Shown: in pieces, positions 1 to 10,086 of the stretch
How the letters are laid out: every line of letters starts with the position of its first letter
Numbering within the stretch: position 1 is the stretch's first letter
Assembly (NCBI RefSeq): GCF_001949145.1
Contig: NW_019091724.1
Span: forward strand, 193,435-213,387
Source of the DNA: Acanthaster planci
Lineage: Eukaryota; Echinodermata; Asteroidea; Valvatida; Acanthasteridae
Direction of reading: 5' to 3'
DNA: 19,953 nt
Translations under genes and position numbers: made by a program
Notes under the pieces: generated by a model
The model's database searches: none
Told to the model about the DNA's origin: nothing
Seen by the model: only the letters and a program-made list of their open reading frames with translations

Positions 1-168
1 CCATACGGCTCCGATTTCGGAGTCCCCAGCTGGTAGTGGTTAAAGGTGGGGGGAAACCAAGAATACCGTGAGAACAACAGAATGGTGTAAATGTACATAC
101 CGGTATAGGGACTTGAAGCCCAATCCGCATATGGACTTGACTGGAAATCAAACCACTTTGCCAACTTT
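1..168 (-). repeat. Old tRNA-derived SINE copy, decayed
   Basis: Read on the minus strand, this segment matches the SINE at 16135-16290. Both have a TTGGCANAGTGG box-A-like start, then a conserved GTCCAYATGYGGATTGGG core, then a pyrimidine-rich CCCCCCACC stretch. About 29 bases between the A-box-like and B-box-like parts are missing here relative to the other copy, so the B box is destroyed. The element runs to the window edge and its true end is unknown. It lies inside the intron before exon A, antisense to the host gene. Confidence 0.6.
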
Positions 169-854
169 CGTTTTTAAAAAGTGCATGTACATGTACTTTA
201 AAAAAGGTTCACTGTAGGAAAGACTAATATAGGTCAGTTTTCATTGTGGAAACCATAACAACCTGATGTTCCAGCTGCCTGAGAGCCTTTTTTTCCAGAT
301 ATTGAATGTTTACAAATTCAATCATTGTCCTGAGCAACAAACAAAATGTATCAGTACTGCATTAGACAAGCATTTGGAAAATGTGCATGTACTGTACATG
401 TAGCTAAAACCATTACATGTATAACAATAACCAGCTAGAACTTAAGTTACCTAAATTCAAATTCTCGAACTGACCTGTAGACTTTTTTAGATTTTTGATT
501 GATGGACTTGATGAGTTTTATGTCTACTGTCACGATGTTGTGGAATAGGGTGTTGGCATTATTAGAAATAATTGAATCTGAAAGGGAAGGGCCATACCAG
601 ATCACTCTACGCATAGTATGTATTTGACATTTTGTCTTTTGTTATGAGAAATACAACAAATTTGTTCGCTGTTTCTTGCTTTGCACTGTGGCTTTTTTTC
701 TGCACAACTGGATATAAACCAGAGTGGAGTCATTTTTGCATTGGATTTTGACAGAAAAGTACCAACTGTCACATGATTCTTAAAAAGGGTGTCAAGTGTG
801 CAAACTATGGTCAGTGAATTCACGATAATTGATGTTTTTGTATTTTCTCCTCAG
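1..854 (+). other. DYNC2LI1: Partial intron upstream of exon A
   Basis: This is intron sequence ending in a pyrimidine-rich tract and the acceptor AG at 853-854. Apart from the SINE copy at its left edge I see only AT-rich sequence with TACATGTA-type palindromes (near 185-200 and 390-420). I looked for the preceding DYNC2LI1 exons, which should encode the P-loop and the conserved WELGGG-type segment, and did not find them, so they lie to the left of the window. Confidence 0.7.
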
Positions 855-1038
855 CTCCTCATCAGTTATGTTAATCCTAGACCTCTCTCATCCTAATGAA
901 CTATGGGTAACTATGGAGGTTTTACTCAAAGCTGCATTGAAGAGAATTGAAAAGGTCATGGACAAACTCTTAACGGCTAGTCCAAGAATCCATGAAGAAA
1001 TCATGAATAGATCACGGAAACGGTTCGGAGATCATCCA
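855..1038 (+). CDS. DYNC2LI1: DYNC2LI1 exon A (central coding exon)
   Basis: This exon encodes part of the light intermediate chain of cytoplasmic dynein-2, the motor for retrograde intraflagellar transport in cilia. Translation gives SVMLILDLSHPNELWVTMEV and continues to a basic end, RKRFGDHP. This lines up with the family segment [20 protein letters not shown] and the helix after it, as I recall the human protein. The hydrophobic strand ending in DLS is part of the Ras-like fold of dynein light intermediate chains. The acceptor is ctcctcAG at 853-854 after a pyrimidine tract. The donor GTAAGT starts at 1039 and leaves phase 0. The first exon base completes a codon begun in the previous exon. 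A second AG at 864-865 could also serve as acceptor and would remove 11 bases. Homology and splice signals agree, so the identity is fairly secure, but the protein is only partly present. Confidence 0.88.
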
Positions 1039-1146
1039 GTAAGTACATATACTGTGTGCCCATAGTAGAACCTAGATTGCAACTAAGAGACTGTTTTGTT
1101 TGCTCAGTGCGAATACAATACATATACGTCAATGTATACTGGACCA

Positions 1147-1430
1147 ACCTTACATACCTAGTACGGACTTGTGAACAAAAGATGTCCACACCATGTAGGA
1201 GAGAAAGACGTTTTGTGGACTTACACACGTCCACAGGACGTTTCACCTTCTCTGAAAAAGAAGTTTAGAGGCATTTGGGGTTGGGGTCATAAATGGAAGA
1301 GGAAAAGTCAAGAAAACCTTGCACAAAAAACAGCTGAAAATCGTGTTCCCAGTTGAAGAAAAATAAGTATTTTCACTGAGTTTTCTTAACTGCACGAAAA
1401 GATAGGAATGTCCACAGTAGGTATGTAAGG
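1147..1430. repeat. Possible short inverted-repeat element
   Basis: CCTTACATACCTAGTACGGAC at 1147-1167 is repeated in inverted form at 1410-1430, with 13 perfect bases (CCTTACATACCTA) and about 18 of 21 overall. The 284-base span could be a small non-autonomous DNA transposon. No clear target-site duplication was found, and the interior has no recognisable coding sequence. It also contains several GTCCACA-type motifs. A chance inverted repeat in the intron remains possible. Confidence 0.3.
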
Positions 1431-2655
1431 TAAGTGTGAGTGTGTGTTGGGGTTAAAATGGGCGTGGTGTAAACAGGATGTACTTGATGTTTGAAGCATC
1501 TCATGGTTGTAAAGTACTCAAATTTATTTGTCAGGGTGAAATCTCACTCTGTGAGACTTCTTTAAGTGAAAATAGTTCGATCATCAAAAATTTACCTCTC
1601 AAATTTTTTGTTTAATGTATTTTTCTAATTAAATATTCAAATTGTGCATTTTCAGTGTATAGTCTGCACTCTTCTGAATTTGGGAGTCTTGACCTGCCAG
1701 TCACTTACTACATGTACATATCAGAGTCAAATTTAATGATGGCCCGGTGGCTTATTTGCCCAGGCTTCTGAAGTTAAAATAAGGCCATCTTAATTGCAAA
1801 TACCATTGCAAACATTCATATTTCAAAGGAAGGTCAAATAAACTATATTTTGACCTTTGATCACTCAGAGGCTGAAAAATGAATCTTCTCACATTTGCCA
1901 AAAGAAACTTGCAAGTGTACCCATTGTGGTTACAAAATATTACAGTTGAATCTCAGGGCGTCGAGCACAAAAATGTTTGACCATGTTAGCACATGTACAT
2001 TTACATGTGTACACAAGTACCTAAGAGTCACTGTACAGTTTGATAGAGTTTGCCTTGACTTTTCTCCTTTAAATGTATCTCTCCCCACCCCATCCAAATG
2101 CTTTGAGATCCAGGTTTCACATGCTTTACAGGGAAGACAGATTAACTACAATCTGTAGATATTTGTGTTCATCCGTGAAACAGTTATAAACTGTTCATTC
2201 AGTGATAAGGTAAAGTAAAGACAGGCTGTCACAACACATTCAATAGAAACAGGAAGTGTGGAACTTAAGCAGAAAGGACTTTATATAAATCAGGTTGCAG
2301 TTACATAACTGTAGTCACTGAGTAAGGTGTCATCCCCAAAGCAACTTAGCATTCTTCCGCGTATTGTCCACGTATTTGTAATGGGTCTGACATTGTTACA
2401 CAGGGGGAAATCCGCAGGGGTGTGTGCTGAAGCATGAGGGATTTATTGAGCCCGGCGGCCGTGTGCCCTTTTGTTATCGTTACAAAAAGCTTTGTGAATA
2501 AGCATGATTTCTCTGGACCTCATGAATACCAACAGCCGTTCTGCGGAAAAGACATTTCCCTATTTTCAGTATCAACATTTAGTAAAGTCAATGGGGTCAT
2601 TACAGTCGTTAAGAAAAGTTTTGTCGAATTTCAGTTCGGGTTGGGACATCTACAC

Positions 2656-2678
2656 GCATGTACATGTATCGTACATGC
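2656..2678. repeat. Perfect 8-bp hairpin GCATGTAC/GTACATGC
   Basis: GCATGTAC and GTACATGC are separated by seven bases. It is one of many TACATGTA-rich palindromic clusters in this window. No function is assigned. Confidence 0.5.
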
Positions 2679-3569
2679 GCATGTGCAATGGTCAATGCAC
2701 ATTGAGACATATTTGGAGCTCGCTACAAACGTGCCGTAGTACTTCCGTGTATAAATGATACATTAATGCAAGTATTGAATCTCCTCCTCCATCCCATATT
2801 CATGAGCAACTTTTATTTCAACAGTTTTCACTTTTTTCCAAAGTTTATTTAAGTGTTAAAATTCCGTGGAATTCATCGAAGGCAGTGTGACATTGTGACC
2901 AAAACGGTTGTGTTTAAACCATGCTTGACTCAACAGAACGATCGGAGGATATGTGAAAACAGTAAAAACAGTATGCTCAAATGGTAATTTCCTGCTTTAC
3001 TTAATCAAACTGGATTCCGAGTAAATTGTGTTCTGGTTATTTTTTTCACGAAATAGATTCAACTACCAAACTCATTTTCCATTTTTTTTATCAAGTTTTC
3101 TAAAGTCCATTCCATTTGCTATTAATTCCATGCCATATCAAAGTTGAACATCTAAACTGACCAGTGCATGTGGTTCGGTTTGGTTCAGTTCGAAAGTGCC
3201 ATGTTCTATGATTTTGGCCTTGATCCGGTACTTTGGTTGCAGCACTAGCTGTCGCTCTCAAAAGGTTGTTTAGCTACTGGTCCCTTTTCTTTGTTCCTCA
3301 ACATGATTGGGTGTTTGTTGGCAAATCCCATGCTCATAAAACTTTAAACTCGGAACAAACCTAGTAATTTCTAATGGCAGCATGTTTTCATGCTGTGACT
3401 CATTTTATGATTGTCAGACAGCTTTCTGCTGGGTTGTAAAGCCATAGGATTTGCAAGATCTCAAAAACAGGACTATCGAATTATTTTGAAATATCCTAAT
3501 GTAAAGTAAGTACATAATAGTGTCAGATAATCTGTGAAATCTTACTGCCAGAAATCCTGTCATTTTCGA

Positions 3570-3616
3570 GAAATTTTTCCAAAGGTCTTCTGGATGGAAG
3601 ATCTTTGAAAAATTTC
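3570..3616. repeat. Near-perfect 21-bp intronic hairpin
   Basis: The left arm (3570-3590) begins GAAATTTTTCC and the right arm (3596-3616) ends GAAAAATTTC. They pair over about 20 bases with one bulge and a G-T-type mismatch, around a five-base loop (TGGAT). The stem is shorter than that of a usual pre-microRNA and the sequence is AT-rich, so it may be only a fold-back relic. Confidence 0.5.
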
Positions 3617-4999
3617 ATCAATTGCAACCGTTAGCTCCTGCTGTTGCAAGAGTATATATTAATGGGTCATGTGCAAAATGCCAACACGCCATCAATATGC
3701 CTGAAGTCATGATTAACTAATGAAATAGATAAATAACCATAATGAATGACCTAAAAGAGAATTTGGAATCGTCTGAAATTAAACTGTATTTATGAAACTT
3801 TGGAAATTTACTTCATGTAAATTATATTATCTTAATATCACCCCTCAAGGTAATGGTATGGTCCAAATCAATTATGATCTCTCCAGAGGATCTTCGGGGC
3901 CAGTGTTTCTCAAATAAAATCTCCAATATCGAGACATTTAGCTTTCTACTTTTCAAGTCACAGAAACTCACATGACCAAACCACAAGGATGCACGTACAT
4001 TGTAGCTCCCACATTTGTTGATCTATAAAGTGTTTACGATGGGCGGTGCTGATGAACGTGTGAAAAGCGAACTGTACATGTATGCGCGTGTTCAATCGTG
4101 CATGTGTACATGTATGGTACGTTTGGTCGCGTAGTCACTGTGGTACTGCAGCAGTCAACTCACTGCTCGATGAATCGTTGTTTGACAATTTTCAGCGTTG
4201 CATTGTTGAAGATGAAACACGAAGTTTAAGGTAAATTCGCCAACCACAATTACCATGCAAAGCGAAGGAAAAGAATGTCTTTCTTAAGAGCCATAACTAG
4301 TCTGCAGATTGACCTCATCTGTTCAGCGAACTGTCCTGGCAGGCAGGAACGTGCTGTGATCCATGGTGTTTTGCAAGACCATTTAAACGAGCTGCGCTCT
4401 GAGTGTTAAAAATGAACAGCATTTTTGTCAATTTTTCACAGAGCAGTGTACTCAAAAGCTGAAACAAGTCCCTTGAATGATACACAGAGTAAGTCACAAC
4501 CCCCAAATTGGTCAATTTTGGCAAATTGCAGTACATGCAAATCCTGTACAGTTTTCAAACATATGCATCCATTTCAGAATTCCCACCAGGGCAGCCAGCC
4601 AACTTCAGAAAAAAAGAAACTTGTGGCTTTCAAGTTGTTGGCTAATAGGCATTTTGTCTCGTTCTAACTGAAAGTCAACCAGTCGGTCAGTGGAAACTCG
4701 GCCGCATGCTAATTCATAGGGATTTGCCGTGCCAAAGATTGCCGGCCGATACACGGAAGATCGGGCATATTCCTGGGGTTGGTAATTTGCATAAAGCTTG
4801 CATGTTGCATTTCATCCGCAGATCCACTGGGTTGCTAACGGCTCTTTTGTTTGGCAGGGATTACCATGCTCTCTGTGATTGTGTGAAATGTCCACATCCT
4901 GGAATACATTGGCAATTTGGAGATGACGCCTAAATACAGTTGTTTTCATTGTCTTGAAAGCCACACAAACTTATATACATTTCATCTGTCCGTGGGTGA

Positions 5000-5121
5000 T
5001 AGATGCAGTTAAACTGAGTTAATAATGCTTTTGGCATTTGCTGAAAACTTGATCAACTGCAGTGCACTCTCTAGTACAACAATACATTGTGGTGCTGCTG
5101 TCATGTTCATCCGTCTTTTTC
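5000..5121 (-). repeat. Outer element terminal inverted repeat (3' side)
   Basis: The reverse complement of roughly 5025-5121 aligns with 13466-13560 at about 80 percent by eye. Shared blocks include GGATGAACATG, TTGTGGTACT-like, GTGCACT and AGCAAATG. This inverted pairing marks the two ends of the outer element. The same segment is also related to the inner element's repeat at 11290-11440. Confidence 0.72.
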
Positions 5122-5165
5122 AAAAGCATTTGAAGGTCTGAGCCACAGTGGGGAGGGGAGGGCAG

Positions 5166-5310
5166 ACTGTTGGGATAGAGATTCTCTATTGGACTTGTCC
5201 CACATTTCTGTGGGGGAGGAATCCACTGTGTTAAGCCCACTTAAACAGTTGTAAATATGCAGAGTAGCACAGATCACAGTAGGAGGTTGGTGAGGACACA
5301 CCAAACAAAT
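5166..5310 (-). repeat. Outer element internal complementary region with hairpin
   Basis: On the + strand this reads GGGATAGAGATTCTCTA, then a hairpin CCCACA-TTTC-TGTGGG (5199-5214), then a segment with GAGTAGCACAGATCAC. The reverse complement of the inner element's 11231-11080 has the same order: GGGTAGGTATTCTCTAGTAG, a CCCACA/TGTGGG hairpin, GAGTAGCACCGATCT. It lies between the YR and the terminal repeat, the place where DIRS elements carry the internal complementary region used in forming a circular intermediate. That role is inferred from position. Confidence 0.65.
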
Positions 5311-5428
5311 CGTAAGTGTACCAGAGAGGAGGAACAGGTGAGCAATCATTCAAGTAATGGTAATTTGTGGGAACTCACCATGTGGTTCTGTGAAGTTGAT
5401 TTGGCAGCAGTCTATCCTGGCAAAGAAT

Positions 5429-6095
5429 TTATCCCTTTGGATCTACTGATGTGAGGGTTTTCTTGCCATGAACACAGTCCATCTGCAAGATGTCACTCGG
5501 GTGGCATGAGGTAAAGTTCGAGGGAGATTTCCAGCCGGCTGTATGGCATATGTCTGCAACTGGAACACTCTGAAAGTAGTTCCAGGAGCTAGAAATTGCT
5601 CTGATGTCATGTGCTTTGATGTGTTAGAGAGTTCAATTGTAAGGTGAGGTCAGCCAATTGAGGTTGGCAAATGTAATAGTTGAAACAGTCCATTGGGTGA
5701 TTGTGTCCATGGATGCTAGGCGATGGGGTTTGACTGTTGTCACAAATAATTGTTAAGGGTTCTCCCTAATTTTGTGGGTTCGTGCCAAGTACCATTTGAG
5801 AGTCTTAACAGGGCACCAGAGTTTATCATTAGTCGTTCCTGAATGTGTGCAATGCTGGGGACGAAGATGTGTGGTAGTTTGAATGATGCGGTCTGGTTCT
5901 TCATGAGGAAATCCACAACTGAAATGAGTCGGACGCCATGTAGTTCTCTGTAGATGTGGCTGTCAATAGTGGATGTGCCTGAAGTTACTGGGTAACTGCC
6001 TATGCAAGATGTACACTACAGCTAGCAGGAAGGCCAGTTTCGTGGAGAGGTGCATTAAGGATGTGGGGCAAAGTGGTTCGAAAGAAGGTGAAGGA
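5429..6095 (-). pseudogene. Outer DIRS tyrosine recombinase, broken
   Basis: This is the catalytic part of a DIRS-type tyrosine recombinase, which would insert the circular DNA copy into the genome. Near 6055-5998 the minus strand reads LSTKLAFLLAVVYILHR, the helix before the first catalytic arginine. A later segment has a CPVKTLKWYLARTHKIR block. The C-terminal part reads HDIRAISSSWNYFQSVPVAD, then ICHTAGWKSP. HDIR (5611-5600) is the H-x-x-R catalytic box. The position of the nucleophilic Tyr in family members (SHYL-like) reads SCH here (His codon 5503-5501), so the enzyme would be inactive. Several stops and frameshifts lie between the blocks, and the N-terminal arm-binding domain is missing. 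The frame ends at a stop at 5431-5429. Family assignment is strong; the exact start is not defined. Confidence 0.8.
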
Positions 6096-6227
6096 TAAAG
6101 GTCAGGTCCCAGGATGGTATGAGTAGTCAAGTAGGTAGGCACTCATTGATCATCCACATAGGAGGTGTTACAAAGAGCATTGTTATCAGATACAGAGGCG
6201 AGTTGGAATCTCTGATGAGATGGGTCT

Positions 6228-6377
6228 CTATTTTTTGTGGTTGATCAGGAAGCCTAGACAAGTGGTTACGTTATCAGTGAGGCAAGTAGATATTATCAGC
6301 CAATGGTCCAAGTACAGAAATAGTGTGACATCCATTTGGTGGAGATGAGCAGTGCTTCCATTGTTCATGAATCTGAG
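6228..6377 (-). pseudogene. Outer DIRS reverse transcriptase, 3' fragment (motif C)
   Basis: Read leftwards, this encodes LFLYLDHWLI followed by LGFLINHKK and a stop at 6230-6228. It matches the palm motif C region of DIRS-type RTs (LFLYLDDWLI ... LGF.iN..KS). The second catalytic Asp of YLDD is replaced by His (codons 6314-6300). The fragment begins exactly at the left border of the inner element. Its missing 5' half is on the far side, at 11464 and above. The LPFGL segment between motifs A and C is absent, and only about 130 bases separate this fragment from the YR, so the RNase H domain has been deleted. Confidence 0.8.
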
Positions 6378-6380
6378 AAG

Positions 6381-6531
6381 TCTACAGCGCTCTTCCTACC
6401 CAAACAGTCTCAACCTATGCAAATTTCTCAGGTATCTATTGTTAATGTGCTGAAAGGATTTGATCACCCATAGTGCACCCTAACCTCCCACAATGCAAGG
6501 AGGTCTCGCTGCCATGATGGTCCTTCTTTTC
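6381..6531 (+). repeat. Inner element left terminal repeat
   Basis: It aligns end to end with the reverse complement of 11290-11440, and both are 151 bases. Shared blocks include CCTACCCAAA, ATGCAAATTTC, GATTTGATCACCC, CCTCCCACAATGCAA and ATGGTCCTTCTTTTC. DIRS terminal repeats contain the promoter for the genomic transcript, which is a family-level expectation and not shown here. The outer element's repeat at 13466-13600 is a more distant relative. Confidence 0.8.
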
Positions 6532-6829
6532 TCAGTGCTGTAATGTAATGGATGTGTCTTTCTTGACACCTTCAAGATATCACGTTTCCGTTTTTGCTAC
6601 ACGTTTCTGTGTCAATCGATCATCCATCGTTCCTTCTTGAATAAAGTATTTACCTTAATTTTTAAACTTTGTGCGGTAAGAGTGTTTTTCTGGTGTATAT
6701 TTTGTGGTTTTTTTTCTTTTTTTTTTCCTTGTATGTGCACCCTGCAGGTTGTTTACTGTTGGTACTACAGGGTTCGTTCCAGCTGTGCCTGTGTCTACCT
6801 TACCAATAAATTACAGGCCTTAGCCAGTT
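6532..6829 (+). other. Inner element leader, no gene
   Basis: This is AT-rich sequence between the left terminal repeat and the gag-like region. It includes a T-rich tract at about 6707-6727. The first part (about 6555-6605, with a CACGTTTCCGTTTTTGCTAC block) resembles the corresponding leader of the outer element near 13400-13440 on the minus strand. No open frame of note. Confidence 0.45.
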
Positions 6830-8770
6830 GAATTCAGGGGGCCGCTGTCAGGATCTGTCATACTCCCCTGTCTTCTCCGGCCTCCAGGACATGGAAAAGG
6901 CCTTGTCATCGTCCAGGGGGTTCCAGCCCGTCTCACCATCATGAAGTACACCATGCCCTTCACCCGACTTGGTCCAGGAAATCCATGCAGCATTCCAGCC
7001 AGTGTTCCCCCAGCGATGCCCGCCATTTGACGTCGGCCAAGAAGACCATTTCTCTGGCAGGGCCTGTGTGTACTCCCTCTCACCTAGATGCCGAAGTCAT
7101 CAGACCAGGCTCCCCACGAGTGCCAGAGCCTGCCCCATCTGGTGTGCTGTCAAGCCGTGACACCCCAGCATCCGCTAATTCAGGGTCCTGTTGAGCCTAC
7201 CGGGTTTTTACTCCACTGGGGCTTCAAGCCACCTTAATAGCCCATCCATGGCTCTGGCTTTCAACTGGGCATCACCAAGTCATCAGACCTTATTTCTCCT
7301 GGTCCTTCTACCCGGAATTCTGCATTTCCTGCTGACCTTGATTGGGAATGTCCCCCAGGCATTCTATGGCCCTGTCTGCCACCTCTGCTGCTGGGTCGCC
7401 TGCCACCGGGAAAGGCAAGCACAAGCGCTCCTCTTCTTCATCAAATTCCTTTAAACCCAAGAAGAAGCACTGCTTTGACCCCAGGAACATACCTTTGTGG
7501 CTTGGATGTCAGCCTTCCAGTCCATCAGTGAACTTCTGACCACCATCGCTCACCGCTTCAGCCACTGGCCTCCACCACCCCGGACCCGTTTCTGTTAGAC
7601 CAGCCCCTTCTGCTCTCTCTCCCTCTGCGAGCCATGATGAAACCGGGCAGGGTTCCACACTACAAAAGCACCAGCCAGGTGTTCTCCTGCGGGAGCATGC
7701 TGCTCCCCACAGGACTGCCAGAACTTGGCACGCATCCAAGTCCGCTCCAGCCTGACGGTCCTCCGCTTAACCACCCGCCAATCTATGGGGTACCCTCAGC
7801 TCTTATCAATAGCTCAGCCTTACTTCAGTCAAAGCAGGTGACCAAGTCTTTGGTTGAAGATGACATCGATTTCATCAGCATCCTCACCCCTGTGACATGT
7901 TTCAGATTGTCAGTCCTCCATCAGCTTCCCTTCCAGAGCAAGACACTGACCACGCCTGTACCAGTCAACCGACTGCCCCACGTCTTGAGATACTCTCACT
8001 ACCGGGCTCCCAGGTGCGAAGTAGGGTCTTCGCCCTACCGGACCGGTCCTTCTTGTTATCCCCAGTTTATACAATGCCGGGCAACGTACACTGTGCGTCT
8101 ACTCGTCACCTTCCCTTGATATCTAGCACCTCCCAGAAGAATGTCTCTGAGGCAACTACAGTGGAACAATATAACAAGGTCCCTGGAACTTAACAAAAAC
8201 AAATAATAATAATAACTTTCCTGGTCATAAATATGACCTTGTATTATCAATGCTGGTCTTATCTGTCTTGAATTACACATGTATTACGACAGTCCATTGG
8301 GCTCCCTCCTCAGATGAACATGAGCCACGGCCCCACTTGCCCTGGCGGCTGTAACACGCAGATGCCACCTAGCCTCTGACTTCTACAGCCTGGACATGCA
8401 GACATAATCCAGACAATAGCACTTTCCAGGCTAACTTCCCGAATCGCTGCCCCAGTGAATACACCATTGATAAACCCAATGCCGATTCTCCATCACAGCC
8501 TTCCGTGGCGGCTCTTGCTGCCATCGTAGGCCCACCCAGGCCACATGGAAATGAGTCCATGCCTTACCTGGTGATCTCTAAAGACTCCTGGGGTCTAACT
8601 CTACCAGCATTTGAGACTATGTCACCGGGCACCCAGATGAGAATAAGCAAATACCATTTCCTGGGCAGTCTTCCTATCTTTTTTAGCTCTGCCCTGGTAA
8701 ATTTGCCATCATGGTGCAGACCTATCACTGCATCTCTCCAGTCCGCACCCCCAGGCGTCCAAAGCTAATG
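6830..8770 (+). pseudogene. Probable gag remnant of the inner DIRS element
   Basis: The region is GC-richer than the intron around it and rich in Pro, Ser and Thr codons in several overlapping + frames, none of which runs through. One frame (about 7342-7539) has a basic, serine-rich stretch GKGKHKRSSSSSNSFKPKKK that looks like a nucleic-acid-binding or nuclear-localisation tail. Others are at 7634-8119 and 8505-8768. Gag proteins of DIRS elements are poorly conserved, so the call rests on position (first gene after the left terminal repeat, before RNase H and YR) and composition. The frame breaks indicate a pseudogene. A chimera with unrelated inserted sequence, for example near 8190-8290, is possible. 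Confidence 0.45.
8186..8290 (+). repeat. AAT-repeat segment, possible retroposon tail
   Basis: A short (AAT)n run (about 8201-8214) is followed by GGTCATAAATATGACC, a six-base inverted repeat. The composition differs from the GC-rich gag-like sequence on both sides. It could be a small insertion into the inner element, such as a truncated retroposon tail. I cannot identify the family. Confidence 0.25.
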
Positions 8771-9879
8771 ACCTTCAATCCGTTGGGGTTTTTACATGCT
8801 CCTTTGCACCCTGTAATCCAAAGTTTCCCCAAGGGGCCATCGGAAGAAAATGTGCAAATCTATTCCCACTGTGGCTCGCCACGTACAATCTTGTGATCTG
8901 CAGAATGACCATGCCCGCTTACGTGGCTCCATGTGACCACAGATTCTGCCATGCAGCCCTGCCATAAAGCACACTGTCCAAGCGTGTGTTTCCTTCAAAG
9001 TGAGCATGTCCAAAATCCCTTTACTGTGACTGTTACGAGGTCTGTCAAAAGTGGGGCTGCTGTGAGCCGACAGCCTGTTTGTGTTGCGATAGTGTTCCGA
9101 CCCTTCTCTTCCAATAACGCTTAGTGTGAACGAAACGAAGAGGGGTATTCTGTCAGGCCCAGTCCATTTCTGAAATAAACGTTTTCAGATGTAAATTATT
9201 AGCACAATTTCGGATATCAAAGTGGTATTTTGTCTGCCGAGATCCTTTCCGTGAGTGGAACTTATTAACAATTTTGTCCAATGAAGTTTAACATATACTA
9301 CAACGAGCTCTCTTTTTGGAGTAAGTTCCTATGGATACTCCTTCGCCTTTTACTCCTTTGTTTTTTAAATTTCGACTTTTTTTTCGAAATGGTGGGTGGG
9401 TCAAGGAAATAAATTGAAAATCGAAATTCACTTTTTATGTTAAAATCCCCCCCAAAATGTTGTCACCCTGTGTTGCATTATAAATTTTTCCATGTGCATT
9501 TGGATTTTTGGAAGAACAATGTACTAGGAGAAAAATCAATTTTTTTCATCGAAATTGGGGGTAGATGGGTGGGTGGGTTAAGAAAATTTGGAAAAAAAGT
9601 CGAAATTTAAAAAACATTGAAAATTTTGAGTGGCCCCTTTAAAAACACTGCCACTAAGAAAAATGTATGCATTCGAGTTCTTGCTTTATAAAGACTGACA
9701 CCAACTTTATCTAGGTTTCCTGAATTCCTGGCATGTGAAAGAGAGTTCTCCTTTCCATGCAGACCTCGCTAAAATCATGCTAGAGGCTATGAATGATAAT
9801 GTCATCTCCATCTTCTCTTCTTTCACACTTTCGCACTCTTCTTTCTCATCAACGGAAAGGATAAGGGATCATGCAGACA
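8771..9879 (+). other. Scrambled middle of the inner element, RT core not found
   Basis: In a DIRS-like order the RT and most of RNase H should lie here. I found no NLK, IDLKDAY, LPFGL or YLDD-like motif on the + strand. From about 9125 the sequence turns AT-rich, with A/T runs and GGTGGGTGGGT stretches, and contains the fold-back segment 9360-9615. RT has probably been lost by deletion and replaced in part by inserted sequence. Confidence 0.5.
9360..9615. repeat. Fold-back repeat with perfect 24-bp arms
   Basis: Positions 9360-9383 (beginning GTTTTTTAAATTTCGAC) are the exact reverse complement of 9592-9615, separated by 208 bases. Just inside the arms, GGTGGGTGGGTCAAGGAAA and the inverse of GGTGGGTGGGTTAAGAAAA also correspond. 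This looks like a small hairpin or MITE-like element nested in the inner DIRS copy, and would be a third layer of insertion. Outer limits and target duplication are not clear. Confidence 0.6.
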
Positions 9880-9921
9880 ATCCACATGGCAGGGTCAGAC
9901 AACGTACTAGCGGACGTATGA
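9880..9921 (+). pseudogene. RNase H C-terminal tail of the inner element
   Basis: The frame reads IHMAGSDNVLADV followed by tandem stops. It matches the end of retroelement RNase H domains, where I.G..N..AD.LSR closes the domain (the Asp is the last catalytic acid). It lies about 165 bases upstream of the YR, the order expected for RT-RH followed by YR. Nothing upstream is recognisable as the rest of the domain. Confidence 0.6.
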
Positions 9922-10086
9922 TAGAGCAGCCTTAATTACATTAATCTCTTTGCTTCTCTGAACAACACTCAACTTACTTCGGTCTATCTGTTTGAGGGGA
10001 CTTTCTAGTGATGCTGCAGCAATGGCCACATGGGACATCATCTGCCCACCTTTTAAATTTGTGACAGCAGATTTTAGCATTTTGTT

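Larger units (their letters stand above)
1431..4989. other. Intron sequence with no recognisable gene
   Basis: This is 3.5 kb of AT-rich intron. Open frames here (for example near 1895-2158, 2434-2739 and 4425-4667) are short, lack any recognisable motif, and are not bordered by convincing splice signals that fit the host gene. I see scattered TACATGTA-like palindromes, the small hairpins at 2656-2678 and 3570-3616, and a locally CpG-richer patch near 4030-4140. Nothing else is supportable. Confidence 0.6.

Noticed and set aside
1-828. Upstream DYNC2LI1 exons with the P-loop
   Set aside because: No frame encodes GKTT- or WELGGG-like residues here.
864-1038. Alternative acceptor at 864-865 for exon A
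   Set aside because: The AG at 853-854 directly follows the pyrimidine tract and keeps the full conserved segment. The second AG is only 11 bases on and remains possible but less likely.
7634-8119. 161-codon + strand open frame, the longest in the window
   Set aside because: It lies inside the inner retrotransposon, has no splice-consistent borders or host-gene motif, and reads as one of several overlapping Pro/Ser-rich frames of a decayed gag-like region.
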